64,000 bases of DNA, taken from NCBI RefSeq assembly GCF_002105465.1, contig NZ_NCSQ01000171.1, positions 93,391 to 157,390 on the forward strand, written 5' to 3'. The position numbers and the translations under genes were made by a program. The DNA is from Aquidulcibacter paucihalophilus (GTDB lineage Bacteria > Pseudomonadota > Alphaproteobacteria > Caulobacterales > Aquidulcibacteraceae). The stretch's first letter is position 1, and every line of letters begins with the position of its first letter. The notes below the pieces were generated by a model. That model was given only the letters and a program-made list of their open reading frames with translations, did no database searches and was not told the origin of the DNA. Below are positions 63,971 to 64,000 of the stretch, piece by piece.

Positions 63971-64000
63971 CTCCTTACGCTTTTGCGCCACAAGGTCCCG

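Larger units (their letters stand above)
63678..64000. other. Region after pnp, no supported gene
   Basis: It contains the pnp terminator and a palindromic element near the end (63939-63970). A short minus-strand reading frame (about 63760-63993) is open to the edge, but it runs through the palindrome and has no family match I can support. Confidence 0.5.

Noticed and set aside
63760..63993. Minus-strand frame open to the right edge (77 codons)
   Set aside because: The end (NIVFGRWVASNRPRTIELG...) looks protein-like, but the frame passes through a palindromic element and no start or family can be supported; it could be the tail of a gene beyond the window.
1..64000. tRNA, rRNA, CRISPR arrays, transposases or phage genes
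   Set aside because: I looked for T-loop signatures, regularly spaced repeats and transposase motifs on both strands and saw none that could be supported.

Overview
The window is bacterial chromosome from an alphaproteobacterium with moderate GC (a little over half by eye). The clearest taxonomic signals are the gene order secB-dnaQ-coaE-aroE-maf-PPSR | hemE-hemH-hemJ-rho, a complete cpa/tad pilus locus in Caulobacter-like order, and CtrA-type (TTAA-N7-TTAA) and GANTC motifs in key intergenic regions. Together these suggest a relative of Caulobacterales/Hyphomonadaceae; the exact lineage is not resolved. No rRNA, tRNA, CRISPR array, insertion sequence or prophage was recognised.

Layout. 1-2047: two divergent dicarboxylate/amino-acid:cation symporters, the first truncated by the window edge. 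2051-3943: leftward clpP-like, rimM and rph. 4130-6621: a Tat-exported dienelactone-hydrolase-like enzyme and a GH13 glucosidase. 6622-13490: a leftward block (PPSR, maf, aroE, coaE, dnaQ, then a Tim44-like protein, mltA and a Smr protein) with secB opposed. 13491-13916: a 426-bp intergenic region that I interpret as the chromosomal replication origin. 13917-17947: rightward hemE, hemH, hemJ, rho. 18020-20217: small envelope and unknown proteins plus an SDR-like protein that has lost its catalytic pair. 20288-24369: a three-gene catabolic-looking set (aconitase-like large and small subunits plus an isocitrate-lyase/PEP-mutase-family lyase), divergent from a YciI-like protein and a GntR/UTRA regulator. 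24379-25647: an orphan response regulator and an L,D-transpeptidase. 25726-31181: miaB, a fused phoH-ybeY, corC and lnt as one overlapping operon, then an XRE regulator and trmB. 33688-45790: the Flp/Tad pilus locus, with eight leftward assembly genes, two tandem flp pilin genes, and three rightward genes (secretin-N-domain-like protein, TadE, TadG). 45787-49518: pabC, pabB and a UMF1-type MFS transporter. 49673-52252: arsC-like, tsaB, rimI, fur and an FKBP lipoprotein. 52434-63677: the rimP-nusA-ylxR-infB-rbfA-truB-rpsO-pnp translation/RNA cluster, interrupted by an opposite-strand membrane protein of unknown function.

How it fits together. Most genes next to the proposed origin are transcribed away from it, as expected for co-orientation with replication forks. 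CtrA/GANTC-like motifs occur both in the proposed origin and upstream of the pilin genes, which would tie replication and pilus production to one cell-cycle programme. The most notable points are the origin candidate, the single-frame PhoH-YbeY fusion, the dimethylmalate-like degradation set, the duplicated pilin cassette, and a ferrochelatase with four C-terminal cysteines. No wholly new multi-gene defence or mobile system was found; this is mainly core genome.
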